Of a stretch of 64,000 nt of DNA, positions 8,770 through 17,069 are shown piece by piece. Numbering within the stretch: position 1 is the first letter of the stretch; every line of letters begins with the position of its first letter. The notes beneath the pieces are model-generated. The model ran no database searches and was not told where the DNA came from. It saw nothing but the letters and a program-made list of their open reading frames with translations. Origin of the DNA: Streptomyces longhuiensis (lineage in GTDB: Bacteria > Actinomycetota > Actinomycetes > Streptomycetales > Streptomycetaceae); assembly GCF_020616555.1 (NCBI RefSeq), contig NZ_CP085173.1:9006001-9070000 (forward strand). The letters run 5' to 3'. The translations under genes and the position numbers were made by a program.

Positions 8770-9951
8770 TCAGTACCGCAGAAGCGCCGCCACGCCGCCG
8801 GCCTCCTGGAGCGTGCCGTCGGGGACGAACAGAACCCCGGCGTCGGCCGCGATCGCGTTGTCCACGAGTCGCTCGACGATGTCGGTGGCCACACCGATTG
8901 CGTGCGCCGACGGTTCCATGTCCTTCTTCGGGTCCGGCAACGTCACCGGCTTCGGTACGTCCACGAGTTCCAGTTGGCGGTCGGACTCGGTGATGCGGCC
9001 CGCCAGCATCAGGCCCTCTTCCACCACCAGTCGGCGCACGCGCTTGTCGGCGACCGAGGTCCACACCTCCGGCGCGCCGCCGACGTACTTGCCCTGTCCA
9101 CGCGCTTCGCTGAGCTCGGAGACGGCTTCGGCGACCTGCTTCGCGTAGAAGTCGGCGAGGACCGGCTGAAGCCGCTTCTCCAGATCCCGGGCCGATTCCT
9201 TGTCCATGCCCGTGAGCGGCAATGTCCCGGCGATCAGATTCCCGTAGCGGGTGATGCTCTTGAACGTCGCGAGGATCTTGTCGCCGCCGATGACGAACAG
9301 CGGCAGTCCGTCGTGCTCCTCGAAGGACTGTCCCAGCCGTTTGTCCACGGTCCGCAGATACTGCTCGACCCGCTCCTCATGCCCCTCGTACGGCGTGGAG
9401 TGGGGGATGGACCCGGGAATTGCGTCCTCGGGCGACGGGATCTGCGGCTTGTCCGGCCATCCGTTCTTCTCGACTTCCTCCAGCCGTCGTACGGACCCGT
9501 GGTACAGACGGCACATCTCCTGGTCGAGGACCAGAACCAGGTACGGGCGGGAACGCTGCTCGGCTGCCACCAGGTATCGCGTCAGGAATGCCGTGGAGAA
9601 TTCCACGCGGGGTTCCACCGGTGCGAGCGACGTCATCCGCCATACCTGAACCGGCTCGTTCACGGCCAGATAGACGACCATGGCGTCGTCCGGGTGGAAA
9701 GGATCGGTCGCGCGCTCGATCTCCGCCGGATCCAGCAGTTGATCCCGCAGCTCCAACCTCGTCTCCCGCTCCACGTCAGGATCGTCCACCAGTCGCCGTT
9801 TGGCCTCGGTGACCAGGTCGCGGATGAGGATGCGGTCCTTGTCGCTGAAGGGGGATTCCGGATCGGTCGGCGTGACCAACGTGATCGCGGGATACGGCCG
9901 CGGCTTGCTCAGGGCGGCACGGATTTCGGGAGTGAGTTCGGAGGTATGCAC
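8770..9951 (-). CDS. baeRF3 / Balon-like ribosome hibernation factor
   Basis: A 393-residue protein starting MHTSELTPEIRAALSKPRPYP, with segments typical of the bacterial archaeo-eukaryotic release factor family 3 (baeRF3): ITLVTPTDPE, a central VLVLDQEMCRLYHG strand and a C-terminal VDNAIAADAGVLFVPDGTL strand. It has no GGQ tripeptide, so peptide release is not expected. The family includes Balon, an aeRF1/Pelota homologue shown to occupy the A site of dormant ribosomes with EF-Tu, and mycobacterial relatives. By homology this is a candidate stationary-phase or cold-stress ribosome protection factor. It is a single gene, and the assignment is from motif memory rather than alignment. Confidence 0.7.
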   Translation of the reverse strand: MHTSELTPEIRAALSKPRPYPAITLVTPTDPESPFSDKDRILIRDLVTEAKRRLVDDPDVERETRLELRDQLLDPAEIERATDPFHPDDAMVVYLAVNEPVQVWRMTSLAPVEPRVEFSTAFLTRYLVAAEQRSRPYLVLVLDQEMCRLYHGSVRRLEEVEKNGWPDKPQIPSPEDAIPGSIPHSTPYEGHEERVEQYLRTVDKRLGQSFEEHDGLPLFVIGGDKILATFKSITRYGNLIAGTLPLTGMDKESARDLEKRLQPVLADFYAKQVAEAVSELSEARGQGKYVGGAPEVWTSVADKRVRRLVVEEGLMLAGRITESDRQLELVDVPKPVTLPDPKKDMEPSAHAIGVATDIVERLVDNAIAADAGVLFVPDGTLQEAGGVAALLRY

Positions 9952-10162
9952 CGTCTCAGCGTCGCATCGATCCCCCGTACCCGCAGGTGGAGACCGCCAA
10001 CCGACGAGTAACGTGGTACGCCCCCTGAACTGGGGTTCGGCTCCACCCGTCGTACTCGACCCGTCGTATTCGGCAGGGTCGGCGTACCGTGAAATCTACG
10101 GAATGCGCGGGCGGAGAGTTCCGGCCGCGCGAAGCCGACGTGAGATGGCGAGGTGCCGAGTC

Positions 10163-10342
10163 ATGAGCAAGAACTCACCGGCGAAAGGGCACCACGGCAT
10201 AGGCGCCCGGGGGCAGGGAAAGCTGCTGTACTTCCACTCGCAGATCCCGCAGGCGGCTCTCAAGCAGGCGAAGGACCAGCTGCCCGGCAAGTCCCAGCAG
10301 TCCCACGATCACCGCAAGGCCAACGGCCGCTGGGCCCCGTGA
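10163..10342 (+). CDS. hypothetical small basic protein
   Basis: A 59-residue ORF (MSKNSPAKGHHGIGARGQGK...) rich in Lys, His, Gln and Gly, with no hydrophobic segment. A GAGG lies about 9 nt before the ATG. The sequence GQGKLLYFHSQIPQAALKQAKDQL looks like a folded helix flanked by disordered ends. I do not recognise the family. It is convergent with the Nudix gene 28 bp away. Confidence 0.5.
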   Translation: MSKNSPAKGHHGIGARGQGKLLYFHSQIPQAALKQAKDQLPGKSQQSHDHRKANGRWAP

Positions 10343-10363
10343 CGAGGTCCGGCCCCTACACGT

Positions 10364-10392
10364 GGAGGGTTCACACGGGCGTGTGGCCCTCC
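10364..10392. terminator. possible bidirectional hairpin
   Basis: GGAGGG-TT-CACAC followed by GGGC and GTGTG-G-CCCTCC forms a hairpin with a small internal bulge. It overlaps the 3' end of the Nudix gene and follows the small ORF ending at 10342. Confidence 0.4.
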
Positions 10393-10748
10393 AAGTAGTC
10401 GCGGACGACTCCGGGCGGCGTGATGTCGACCGCCTCCGCGACCGGAACCCAGTGGATCTGCTCCGGCGCGAGCCGCGCTCCGTCCGACGGGTCCTCGGTC
10501 AGCAGCTGGCACAGAACAGCCGACCCCGAATCGACCTGAGCCGCTTCCGGTGCGAGCGTCGACGAACCGTCGACGAGATAGCCGGTGAGCTCGTACACCA
10601 GCCGTGCTGCGGTGGCCTCCGCCGACTCGGCGGGCTCGGGAACGCCGGACGGCAGTGCACTGCCGTCCGGCTGTTCCACCAGGAGCAGGCGTCCGTTGTG
10701 GACGACGACCGCCTGAACCACTCCTTGGGCCGTCTGCTCCAGCGCCAT
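10371..10748 (-). CDS. Nudix-fold protein with degenerate Nudix box
   Basis: A 125-residue protein with the Nudix layout: a beta strand VVQAVVVHNGRLLLVEQPDG, then a box-like segment GVPEPAESAEATAARLVYELTGY at about residues 35-57, then strands and a C-terminal helix. Against the consensus Gx5Ex7REUxEExGU, the Gly, first Glu and Arg are kept. The Glu after Arg and the second Glu of the EE pair are both Leu. Those Glu residues coordinate Mg2+, so hydrolase activity is doubtful. It may be a binding protein or a diverged enzyme. Confidence 0.65.
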   Translation of the reverse strand: MALEQTAQGVVQAVVVHNGRLLLVEQPDGSALPSGVPEPAESAEATAARLVYELTGYLVDGSSTLAPEAAQVDSGSAVLCQLLTEDPSDGARLAPEQIHWVPVAEAVDITPPGVVRDYLEGHTPV

Positions 10749-10872
10749 GATCCGACCGCCCTTTCCTTGATCCGCGTGATCCGTGAGCCCGGTGTGCGGG
10801 CCATGCCTTCCTACCCCACGAAGGTCAATTCACGCTGACGGCAACGGATCAGAGGTCGGGGCGGGGCCGGAG

Positions 10873-11748
10873 TCAGACGCGGTCGGCAGCGATCATCAGG
10901 TACTGGAAACTGCCGTTCTTGTACGCGGTGAGGAACGTGTCCTCGATGCCGGTGACCAGATGGTCGGCCTGCTTGCGCAGTTCCCAATAGGGCAGCGCGG
11001 CCTCGGTGAGGTCCTCGACGTGCACGGGGACCAGGCGGTTGCGGGCCATGGCGCGGAAATACTCCGAGCGTGGGTGGATGTCGCAGATGTAGTGGGCGTT
11101 GATCAGCGACACCTCGCGCGACGCCCGGCCGTAACTGTCGTTGTAGCAGCCGGTGATGACCACGTACCGGCCGCCGCGGCGCAGCAGCCGGGCGTGTTCG
11201 GCGAAGAGCAGCTCCAGCTCGACGTACATGGTCGACTCGTTGTTCCACGACGCGGCGAACGCGCCGGTCGGCAGACCGGTGTCGAGCATGTTGCGGTGGT
11301 GGTAGCGGACCTGGCCGTCGATGCCGCGTTTGGCGGCCTGGGCGTTGGCGAAGTCCGCCTGTTTGGCCGAGATGGTGACGCCGTCGGCCTGGCAGCCGTA
11401 CCGCAGATGCGCCACCACACTGCCGCCGCCGCGTCCGCAGCCGGCGTCGAAGACCCGGTCGGTGGGGGCGAGCGGCCCGAGGTGGTCGGCGAGGACGTTC
11501 GCCTGGGCGTGTTCGAGCCGGTGCAGTTCGGCGGTGAGCCGGTCGTTGCGCCGCGCGGGGTCGGGCTCGTCGAGCACCGAGTTGTCCGCGGGGCCGATCC
11601 CGTAGTGGTGGTGGTACAGATCGTCGATCTTGCCGAGTTCGAGGTTGACCGGGTTTTCCTCGGCGTTCCAGTATTCGGCGACACGGGACTGGTACGTGGA
11701 CTGGGTCGGCACCGGTGCGGCCGAGGTGAAGTGGGGAGCGGTGGTCAA
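10873..11748 (-). CDS. geranyl diphosphate 2-C-methyltransferase
   Basis: This 291-residue SAM-dependent C-methyltransferase makes 2-methylgeranyl diphosphate, the substrate of the 2-methylisoborneol (2-MIB) cyclase. The SAM-binding motif I, VFDAGCGRGGGS, lies at about 99-110. The N-terminus YQSRVAEYWNAEENPVNLELGKIDDLYHHHYG is characteristic of GPP methyltransferases. I use the TTG start at 11748 because GAGGAG sits 6 nt upstream. It is the last gene of the encapsulin-cyclase-methyltransferase operon, equivalent in order to S. coelicolor SCO7699-7701. Confidence 0.93.
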   Translation of the reverse strand: MTTAPHFTSAAPVPTQSTYQSRVAEYWNAEENPVNLELGKIDDLYHHHYGIGPADNSVLDEPDPARRNDRLTAELHRLEHAQANVLADHLGPLAPTDRVFDAGCGRGGGSVVAHLRYGCQADGVTISAKQADFANAQAAKRGIDGQVRYHHRNMLDTGLPTGAFAASWNNESTMYVELELLFAEHARLLRRGGRYVVITGCYNDSYGRASREVSLINAHYICDIHPRSEYFRAMARNRLVPVHVEDLTEAALPYWELRKQADHLVTGIEDTFLTAYKNGSFQYLMIAADRV

Positions 11749-11784
11749 CAGTTACTCCTCGCAGTGCATCTGATGGTCGATCAG

Positions 11785-11829
11785 GTCGAGCGGGTGGAGA
11801 TGGTGGAGCGGGTGGAGCGGGTGGAGCCC
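11785..11829. repeat. five tandem 9-nt repeats
   Basis: Five consecutive 9-mers of the type GTGGAGCGG (units begin GTCGAGCGG, GTGGAGATG, GTGGAGCGG, GTGGAGCGG, GTGGAGCCC). They lie in the 112-bp spacer between the 2-MIB synthase stop and the methyltransferase start. They may be slippage products; no coding role is seen. Confidence 0.8.
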
Positions 11830-11860
11830 TCGGGTCCGAGTGGCTGGGCCGGGGCGCGGG

Positions 11861-12910
11861 CTACCAGTAGTTCGGCAGGTGGTAGCGGTGGCTGTTCGTG
11901 GCGTGCCACTCGTGGTTGCCGGCCACCCAGGTGCTGAGCCCCTGGACGTACCGCTCGACGAGGGGTGACATGGCGGACACGAGCGCGGCCTCCTCCTCGA
12001 AAGCCGTCTGGATCTCGTTGTGGATGTCGACGGACTTGAGGTAGGCGGCCTTGAGGCCACACCGTTCGTTGGCCGCGACGACCTGCGGAAGGTTGAGATG
12101 GGTGGGGTCGTTGGCCAGTTCCTTGGTGAAGGAGTACAGGTCGTTGACGAGCGTCGTCGCGTTGCACGCCAGCGCCGTGATCCGCTGGATCTCGGGCCGG
12201 GCGTAGACGGCCTCGGGCAGTTCGTAGCCGTCCACCGCGTCGACGAGGGACAGACACGGGCGGAAGTTGTTGAACTGCCGCATGACGAGGTACTCCCACA
12301 CGCGCGGCATGTTCCGCGTCTCCGCCCACGCGGCCTCGGCGAGGTACCCGAGGTGCAGCCGCGCGATGTCGTGGACGAACCGGGACGTCTGGCTGGGCGT
12401 GGCGAAGGCGGCGTAGTCCTGGAAGGCCGCGTGGTACGAGCGCAGCGGGCCGTCGGCCTGCATGCCGTGGCGCCACTGTCCCTCGGTCTCGGCTGTCCCG
12501 TGGTACGGATCGATCGCGGACTGCGCCATGATCAGCCGGCCGCCGAGGCCGCGCGGCGAGCCGCCCTTGTCCTCGCAGTAGCAGTCGTCGACCACGTTCT
12601 CGGCGAGCAGCAGCTTGCCCGCGGCGGTGAGGCGGTCCAGGTCCGCCGCCCCCGGGTGCTGGAGCACCACGGCCCGCCCGACCTGGAAGCTCGCGAAGTC
12701 CTCGAACCACGCCTCGGGGAACAGATCGAGCCCGCGGGCCCAGATCTCCAGCCTGCGGTCGACCTCCTCGACCTTCACGGGGTCGGCGGGGACCGCCGGC
12801 TGGTGACGGAGCCCGGGGACCGCCCCGCCGCGTCGTGTCTGCAGGGTGTGCGCCAGGTTGGGCGGCCCCGGCGGCGAGAACGGGGTGGTGGTGTCGGGGG
12901 GTGCGCTCAT
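11861..12910 (-). CDS. 2-methylisoborneol synthase (class I terpene cyclase)
   Basis: A 349-residue terpene synthase converting 2-methyl-GPP to 2-methylisoborneol. The Asp-rich Mg2+ motif is DDCYCED at 108-114 and the NSE motif is NDLYSFTKE at 256-264, both typical of 2-MIB synthases. The ATG at 12910 is 25 bp past the shell-protein stop. The Pro/Thr-rich stretch before the catalytic domain is only about 45 residues, whereas many homologues carry a disordered extension of about 100 residues that includes the encapsulin loading signal. An upstream start overlapping the shell gene is possible but would encode unrelated Arg/Ser-rich sequence. Confidence 0.93.
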   Translation of the reverse strand: MSAPPDTTTPFSPPGPPNLAHTLQTRRGGAVPGLRHQPAVPADPVKVEEVDRRLEIWARGLDLFPEAWFEDFASFQVGRAVVLQHPGAADLDRLTAAGKLLLAENVVDDCYCEDKGGSPRGLGGRLIMAQSAIDPYHGTAETEGQWRHGMQADGPLRSYHAAFQDYAAFATPSQTSRFVHDIARLHLGYLAEAAWAETRNMPRVWEYLVMRQFNNFRPCLSLVDAVDGYELPEAVYARPEIQRITALACNATTLVNDLYSFTKELANDPTHLNLPQVVAANERCGLKAAYLKSVDIHNEIQTAFEEEAALVSAMSPLVERYVQGLSTWVAGNHEWHATNSHRYHLPNYW

Positions 12911-12935
12911 CGCGTACCCCGTCCGTCGTCGTGCG

Positions 12936-14381
12936 TCATTCGGCGGTCCGTCCGATCTGCACGTTCTCGAGGATCCCCGCCGCGTCGGGGACGAGAATCG
13001 CCAGCGAGTAGTAGGCGGTGACGAGGTAGTTGATGATCGCGGTGGTGTTGATGCCCATGAACCGGACGTTGAGTCCGGGCTGGTACTCCTCGGGGATGCC
13101 GGTCTGGTAGAGGCCGATGACCCCTTGGTCGGACTCCCCGGTGCGCAGCGCGAGGATGCTGGTCGTGTGCTGCGGTGTGACCGGGATCTTGCCGCAGGGG
13201 AAGATCGGGACGCCGCGCCAGGCGGGCACCTCGTGACCGTCGACGTTCGCGGTGCCGGGCACCAGGCCGCGCCGGTTGCACTGCCTGAAGAACGCGGCGA
13301 TCGCCTTCGGATGGGCGAGGAAGAGCCGTGTCTTACGGCGCATGGAGAGCAGTTCGTCGAGATCGTCGGGAGTGGGCGGCCCGGAGAACGTGCTGATGCG
13401 CTGGCCGTAGTCGACGTTGTGCAGCAGCCCGAACTCGCGGTTGTTGAGGAGCTCCCACTCCTGGCGCTCGCGGATCTCCTCGATGGTGAGGCGGAGTTGC
13501 TCCTCGGTCTGGTCCATCGGGTCGTTGTAGAGGTCGGCGATGCGGGTGTGGACGCGCAGGACGGTCTGGGTGAGGGACAACTCGTATTCGCGCGGCGTGA
13601 GTTCGTAGTCGACGAAGCCGCCGGACAGCGTCGGCTCACCCGTGTGCCCGGACTGTACGGGGACGTCGGCCTCGCCCTTGCGGTTCCTCGGCAGCCGCTG
13701 CCGTTCGGCGTAGTCCCGCAGGTGCGTGGCGAGGGACGGCGTCCGCTCGGTGAGTTCCTCGACGACGTGCCAGGGCAGCACGAGAACCGTGCCCGCGGTC
13801 TCGGCCCGGACCGAGCTGAGCCACAGTGGGTCCGGCTGGCCGATGGCCTCGTCGCCCATCTGGTCGCCGTCCGTGACGACGCCGATGACCTCCTCCTCGC
13901 CGTACTTTCCTTCGGTGAAGCGGGTGAACCGCCCGTGGGCCACCAGGTACGTCTCGGTCACCGGCTGGCCGGCCTCGAAGAGGACCTGTCCGGCCCGCAC
14001 CTCCCGGGTCCGGAACCGGGAGGAGATTTCCTTCAGTACGTCGATGTCGTCGTACCCGCGCAGGACGGGGAGTTCGGTGAGCGTCTCGGGAATGACTTTG
14101 ATGTCGTTCCCGCTGTTCTGGTCGAACTGCACCCTGCCGCGGCCGATGCTGAGCTGGAGACGCCGGTTGACGCGGTACGTACCGCCCTTGACGTCCACCC
14201 ATGGCAGGGATTTGAGCAGCCATCGTGAGGTGATGGCCTGCATCTGCGGCGCGGACTTGGTGGTCGTGGCCAGCCGGCGTGCCGCATGGGTACCGAGACT
14301 GGTCAGCTGCTGGTCGGTCGGGTCTTCAGGTGCGGTTTCTTCGTCGCTCGCGGGACCGGTGGCGCTGTCCGATACGGACAC
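12936..14381 (-). CDS. family 2B encapsulin shell protein with cNMP-binding domain
   Basis: A 481-residue HK97-fold nanocompartment shell protein of encapsulin family 2B. An inserted cyclic-nucleotide-binding domain of Crp type lies at about residues 112-210 ([31 protein letters not shown]). The remainder matches the shell: [19 protein letters not shown] before the insertion, and [35 protein letters not shown] after it. Such proteins were formerly annotated as Crp regulators or EshA-like. They are now known to form icosahedral shells that take up the adjacent 2-MIB synthase. The GTG at 14381 is chosen because GGGAGG precedes it; upstream in-frame sequence is not protein-like. It heads the 2-MIB operon. 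The preceding 288 bp to 14669 hold its promoter, with nothing else I can recognise. Confidence 0.9.
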   Translation of the reverse strand: MSVSDSATGPASDEETAPEDPTDQQLTSLGTHAARRLATTTKSAPQMQAITSRWLLKSLPWVDVKGGTYRVNRRLQLSIGRGRVQFDQNSGNDIKVIPETLTELPVLRGYDDIDVLKEISSRFRTREVRAGQVLFEAGQPVTETYLVAHGRFTRFTEGKYGEEEVIGVVTDGDQMGDEAIGQPDPLWLSSVRAETAGTVLVLPWHVVEELTERTPSLATHLRDYAERQRLPRNRKGEADVPVQSGHTGEPTLSGGFVDYELTPREYELSLTQTVLRVHTRIADLYNDPMDQTEEQLRLTIEEIRERQEWELLNNREFGLLHNVDYGQRISTFSGPPTPDDLDELLSMRRKTRLFLAHPKAIAAFFRQCNRRGLVPGTANVDGHEVPAWRGVPIFPCGKIPVTPQHTTSILALRTGESDQGVIGLYQTGIPEEYQPGLNVRFMGINTTAIINYLVTAYYSLAILVPDAAGILENVQIGRTAE

Positions 14382-14669
14382 ATTCCCTCCCAGGAGGTGT
14401 AACGAGGGTGAGCGAAGCGATCGGTGGTACGAAAGCTCCTCGTTGCACCCACAAGGCAAGCAGCCGGGAGTGGTGGCCAGGTACGGCGCGAAGGGGGCGA
14501 TTTCGCGTCCTGGAAGTGCAAACCTGCCGAATGAGGCAGACGGTCGGGCGGAACATGATCGTGCGCCGTCCCGCACCACGGGAACGTGTGCACGGGACGC
14601 GTACGAGCATCGGGGGCGCGCAGTGTGGTGGCTACCGGGACAGCCGGTTTGAGGCGCGCGGTGTCGTGG

Positions 14670-15215
14670 CTACGGGGTGTGCCATTCCGGGGCGAGGATC
14701 GCCCAGAGCTGCTTGTCGTGACGGGTGCCCTTGTACGGCCAGGACTCGCGCTGTACGCCCTCGAGCGTCATGCCGAGCCGCTTGGCCACCGCCGCGCTGC
14801 GTTCGTTGTCGGCCCGGCAGATCCACTCGGCGCGGTGCAGGCCCCGCGAGGTGAACGCCCAGTCGAGCAGGGCGCCGCACGCCGGTGTGATGAGGCCGTG
14901 GCCCTCGGCGTCCGGCTCCAGCCAGCAGCCGATCTCGCAGGAACCCGAGGCGGCGTCGAAGTCCACGAACATCACGCCGCCGACGAGCGTGCCGTCGAGC
15001 CAGATGCCGAAGAGGCGGCCGCCGTCCGCGGCCCGGCGCTCGGCGTACCGGCGCAGTGTGGCCCGCGCCCCGTCGACGTCGACGGTGACGAACCCCGCCC
15101 CCACCCACGGCCGGATGTGCTCGCGCGCCCGGTCCAGGTGGGCGGCGAACTCCTCGGCGTGCCATATCTCGAGCGGGGCGAGACGGGCGTCGTCCCGCAG
15201 AGGGAGAGAGAACAT
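14670..15215 (-). CDS. GNAT N-acetyltransferase (RimJ/RimL type)
   Basis: A 181-residue acetyltransferase with the pattern of RimL/RimJ-like GNAT enzymes: MFSLPLRDDARLAPLEIWHAEEF at the N-terminus, GTLVGGVMFVDF, EIGCWLEPDAEGHGLITPACGALLDWAF (acetyl-CoA loop) and NERSAAVAKRLGMTLEG. Targets may be a protein N-terminus, an antibiotic or another amine; the sequence does not decide. The start at 15215 matches the family N-terminus and follows GGGAGAGAG. It is divergent from the TetR gene with 49 bp between starts, so the TetR may control it. Confidence 0.88.
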   Translation of the reverse strand: MFSLPLRDDARLAPLEIWHAEEFAAHLDRAREHIRPWVGAGFVTVDVDGARATLRRYAERRAADGGRLFGIWLDGTLVGGVMFVDFDAASGSCEIGCWLEPDAEGHGLITPACGALLDWAFTSRGLHRAEWICRADNERSAAVAKRLGMTLEGVQRESWPYKGTRHDKQLWAILAPEWHTP

Positions 15216-15264
15216 GAGGGACCCCATTCGCACAACAAGTGTTTTGGCTATGTACCGTAGCAGC

Positions 15265-15855
15265 ATGCCACGTACCAAGGGGGACCATGAGGCCCGTCGC
15301 CGTGACGTCTCCGAGGCGGTCTGGCGGGTGCTGGTCGCGCATGGATTCGGCGGCCTGACGATGCGCGCCGTCGCCGCCGAACTCGACGCGTCCACCGGCC
15401 TGCTCACCCACTACTTCCCGGCCAAGCGCGACCTGGTCGCGTACGCCCTCGACCTGCTCGAGCAGCGGACCGTCTCGCGCCCACGGCCTGCCGCGGGGGA
15501 GGGTCTGGCCGCGCTGAGGACCGCCCTGATGGGCATCCTGCCGCTGACGGGCGAGGCCACCGACAGCAACCGGATCTGGGTGTCCTCCTGGGACACCGCG
15601 CTCGCGGACCCCGGGCTGAGCGACGACTACGCCGGCAAGTACGCGCGAAGCCGCGACAAGCTGCGCGACCTGGTCGTGGCCGCTCAGGAGGCGGGCGAAC
15701 TGCCCGACGGGGACCCGGCGCGCATCGCGGCCGGCGCCCAGGCCTTCGTGCTCGGCCTGGTGGTGCAGGCACTGTTCGACCCCGAGGCGTTCCCGCCTCG
15801 TCGCCAGGCCGGGCTTCTGGACGATTACCTGGACGCGGTGACCGGCACCGGGTGA
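15265..15855 (+). CDS. TetR-family regulator (BetI-like C-terminus)
   Basis: A 196-residue TetR-type repressor with helix-turn-helix GFGGLTMRAVAAELDASTGLLTHYFPAKRDLVAYAL at about residues 27-62 and a BetI-like ligand domain. An alternative ATG lies at 15250. Its stop is 4 bp from the LacI gene's stop (convergent). A loose AACA-N2-TGTT dyad lies in the divergent 49-bp spacer with the GNAT gene; I would not call it an operator without data. Confidence 0.85.
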   Translation: MPRTKGDHEARRRDVSEAVWRVLVAHGFGGLTMRAVAAELDASTGLLTHYFPAKRDLVAYALDLLEQRTVSRPRPAAGEGLAALRTALMGILPLTGEATDSNRIWVSSWDTALADPGLSDDYAGKYARSRDKLRDLVVAAQEAGELPDGDPARIAAGAQAFVLGLVVQALFDPEAFPPRRQAGLLDDYLDAVTGTG

Positions 15856-15859
15856 CGCC

Positions 15860-16846
15860 CTACCTGCGCGCGGAGTCCGCAGGCGGAGCCGTCGACGCGC
15901 GCAGCACCGGCAGGGACGGCAGGCGGGAGGTGACCGTGACGTGGTGGCCCGCGAGCAGGTCGATGAGGCGCGTGACGGCGAGTGCGCCCACCTCCTCCAC
16001 CGGGACGTCGAGCGCCGTCACGGGAGGTGTCGTGGACCTGAGGCTGCTCAGGTCGTCGGCCGCGGCCAGGCTGACGTCCTCGGGCACCCGGCGATTCGCC
16101 GCCGCGAGTCCGTGCAGCAGGCCGAGCGTCAGATAGCTGTTGTAGGCGAGCACGGCCGTGGCGTCGGAGGGAAGGTCGCGGGCGGCCTCTATCCCCGCGT
16201 CGAACGTGGGCGGCAGCGGGCCCAGGACGTGCAGCCGGGCCTTCGCCTGCTCCGCGCGCTCCGTCAGGATCGCGGACCGCTGCCCGTCGGCCCAGGAACC
16301 GGCGGGTCCCGAGACGTAGGCGATGTCCCGGTGTCCCTGGTCGAGGAGGTGGTCCATGAGCTGGGCCAGGCCCGTCGCCGTGTCGGCCACGACCGCGGGC
16401 AGCCGGCCCACCTGGCGGTCGACCAGTACCAGGGGGAAGCGCCGCGCGCGTTCCCGCAGCGCGGCGTCGGTGCCCACCGGCGTGACCATGATCAGCCCGT
16501 CGGCCTGCTCGGCCAGGCGGTCGGCGAGCTCCGCCTCACGCGTGGGGTCGTACTCCGAGACGGCGATCAGGAGGTGATGGTCGGTCTTCTCGGCGGTCTG
16601 CTGGGCGCCCATCACGAGCGGCGCGAAGAACGGGTTGGAGAGCGTCGGTACGACCAGGCCGACCAGTCCCGTCCGCCCGGTGGTCAGCGCGCGGGCGGCG
16701 GCGTTGGGGTGGAAGCCGAGGCGCTGCGCGGCGTCCAGCACGCGCAGGCGGGTGGGTTCCGCGACCAGCTCGGGGCGCTGCAGGGCCCTTGAGGCCGTGG
16801 CCTTGGACACCCCCGCCGCGCGCGCCACATCCATCAGCGTCGCCAT
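15860..16846 (-). CDS. LacI-family regulator of purine uptake/deamination
   Basis: A 328-residue LacI/GalR-type repressor. The N-terminal HTH is TLMDVARAAGVSKATASRALQRPELV, followed by a hinge and a periplasmic-binding-protein-like effector domain (GLVVPTLSNPFFAPLVMGAQQ). The ATG at 16846 follows AGGGGG; a GTG at 16852 is possible. It is divergent from the purine permease and adenine deaminase genes, and the intergenic region carries TGCAACCGG repeats. A purine or related ligand is therefore inferred, not shown. Confidence 0.9.
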   Translation of the reverse strand: MATLMDVARAAGVSKATASRALQRPELVAEPTRLRVLDAAQRLGFHPNAAARALTTGRTGLVGLVVPTLSNPFFAPLVMGAQQTAEKTDHHLLIAVSEYDPTREAELADRLAEQADGLIMVTPVGTDAALRERARRFPLVLVDRQVGRLPAVVADTATGLAQLMDHLLDQGHRDIAYVSGPAGSWADGQRSAILTERAEQAKARLHVLGPLPPTFDAGIEAARDLPSDATAVLAYNSYLTLGLLHGLAAANRRVPEDVSLAAADDLSSLRSTTPPVTALDVPVEEVGALAVTRLIDLLAGHHVTVTSRLPSLPVLRASTAPPADSARR

Positions 16847-16926
16847 CGCCACCCCCTGCCTGACGTGCCCGCCGAGCGTGCGCGGGCCCCTGTGTTCACA
16901 TTCGCTTTACGGCATGTCATCATACC

Positions 16927-16972
16927 TGCAACCGGTCTCTGCAACCGGTTACAGAACCCGGTTGCAGAGACC
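16927..16972. promoter_or_regulatory. LacI-type operator cluster with 15-bp inverted repeat
   Basis: Three copies of TGCAACCGG are packed here: 16927-16935, 16940-16948, and an inverted copy ending at 16966. The second begins a near-perfect LacI-type palindrome TGCAACCGGTTACA (16940-16953). GGTCTCTGCAACCGG at 16934-16948 is exactly complementary to 16958-16972, with a 9-nt spacer. The placement between divergent lacI-type and permease genes fits an operator for both. Confidence 0.75.
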
Positions 16973-17069
16973 TGGCCCAAGCCGGGTGCCCCCACCTCCC
17001 GCGAGTCCTCCCCGCGCCGACGCCGCCGCAGGCCGTCCTGCCCGACCCTCATCCCCGCCGAGGTTTCGT

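Noticed and set aside
11861..13639. 592-codon frame for 2-MIB synthase starting inside the shell gene
   Set aside because: The added 243 residues are an Arg/Ser/Pro-rich out-of-frame reading of the shell gene; the ATG at 12910 fits the family.
12936..14381. Encapsulin shell gene as a Crp-family transcription regulator
   Set aside because: It has the cNMP-binding fold but no DNA-binding helix-turn-helix, and the flanking sequence matches the HK97-type shell of the 2-MIB locus.
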